From: Rhodospirillaceae bacterium
Lineage (GTDB): Bacteria; Pseudomonadota; Alphaproteobacteria; Rhodospirillales; Rhodospirillaceae
NCBI GenBank assembly: GCA_947476695.1
Contig: CANJRD010000001.1
Span: 558,001-622,000 of the forward strand
DNA: 64,000 bases
Direction of reading: 5' to 3'
Below the pieces are notes generated by a model. That model saw only the letters and a program-made list of their open reading frames with translations, was not told the origin of the DNA and did no database searches. Shown piece by piece: positions 63,754-64,000 of this stretch (positions are counted from its first letter, which is position 1; the number at the start of each line of letters is the position of its first letter). Made by a program: the position numbers and the translations under genes.

Positions 63754-64000
63754 ATGACTTCGTCCATGAAATATCTGCTTGGCGCGGCCGCGTTGAGTTT
63801 CGGGCTCGCCAGCGGTGCATTTGCCGCCGAACCGGCCGCAGCACCTGCCGCGACGGCACCGACGCCGGCCAGCGCCACCCAAGCGCCATCACCGGCGCCG
63901 GGGGCCCCCATGGACCGGGGTGAGTATGTCGCGCGTCTAGCGAATTGCGTGGCGTGTCATTCGACGCCGGGCGGCGCGGCCTTCACGGGCGGTCTCAAGA
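63754..64000 (+). CDS. c-type cytochrome, N-terminal part
   Basis: 82 residues visible before the window ends. A signal peptide (MTSSMKYLLGAAALSFGLASGAFA) is followed by a Pro/Ala-rich linker and GEYVARLANCVACHSTPGG with the haem motif CVACH. The phrase FTGGLK fits the multi-haem cytochrome subunits of membrane-bound alcohol or sugar dehydrogenases, but only one haem site is in view. GGAGG 11 bases upstream precedes ATG 63754. Confidence 0.85.
   Translation, partial: MTSSMKYLLGAAALSFGLASGAFAAEPAAAPAATAPTPASATQAPSPAPGAPMDRGEYVARLANCVACHSTPGGAAFTGGLK

Overview
The window is GC-rich, tightly packed alphaproteobacterial chromosome. The evidence is gene order: rpsO-pnp next to truB-rbfA-infB-ylxR-nusA-rimP; metK-trmB near lnt-corC-ybeY-phoH-miaB; a Fur regulator near tsaB-rimI; a HemD/Mic60/HemY block divergent from tsaD; and a DUF1674 (SDHAF4) gene beside htpX and rsmB. 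Ornithine-lipid genes (olsB, olsA-like) and a TonB-dependent receptor fit a Rhodospirillales-like or related lineage, but I cannot name a genus. I see no tRNA, rRNA, CRISPR array, insertion sequence or prophage.

Layout. 1-2.4 kb: a truncated lipoprotein gene, a nitronate-monooxygenase-like flavoprotein and a glycerophosphodiester phosphodiesterase, followed by two related palindromic elements. 2.5-12.2 kb: RNA decay and translation genes, all on the minus strand. 12.3-23 kb: trmB and metK, a lone TonB receptor, a Cro/C1-type regulator, then lipoprotein N-acylation and RNA maturation genes. 23-25.5 kb: ornithine lipid synthesis and a Fur regulator. 25.6-33.6 kb: a TusA-like protein, both TsaB and TsaD of the t6A pathway, a D-Ala-D-Ala dipeptidase, HemY and a 1183-residue HemD-coiled-coil-Mic60 fusion. 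33.6-46.9 kb: nucleotide-sugar genes, gpsA, acs, SDHAF4, htpX, rsmB and several odd domain combinations. 47-59.6 kb: a surface-glycan cluster. 59.6-64 kb: two exported VOC-fold paralogues facing each other, dps, an FUSC-family transporter and the start of a cytochrome c gene.

The most unusual element is the single reading frame joining uroporphyrinogen-III synthase to the membrane-shaping protein Mic60 through about 400 residues of charged helix, directly coupled to hemY. The second is a sugar-amidination module (WbuX/WbuY/WbuZ type). Its HisF-like subunit has lost the Asp equivalent to HisF Asp11, so the hisH/hisF-like pair should not be read as histidine synthesis. It sits with a LegB-like dehydratase, an AsnB-like amidotransferase, two glycosyltransferases, methyltransferases and a hexapeptide acyltransferase. 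Other items are a ManC with a histone-like basic tail, a DUF6496-GST fusion, an alpha/beta hydrolase with His in place of the nucleophile, and probable leaderless promoters in the glycan cluster.

Start codons were chosen by ribosome-binding site, overlap with the neighbour and family length. Many genes here start at GTG or TTG. Family names come from recognising motifs by eye; no database search was run.
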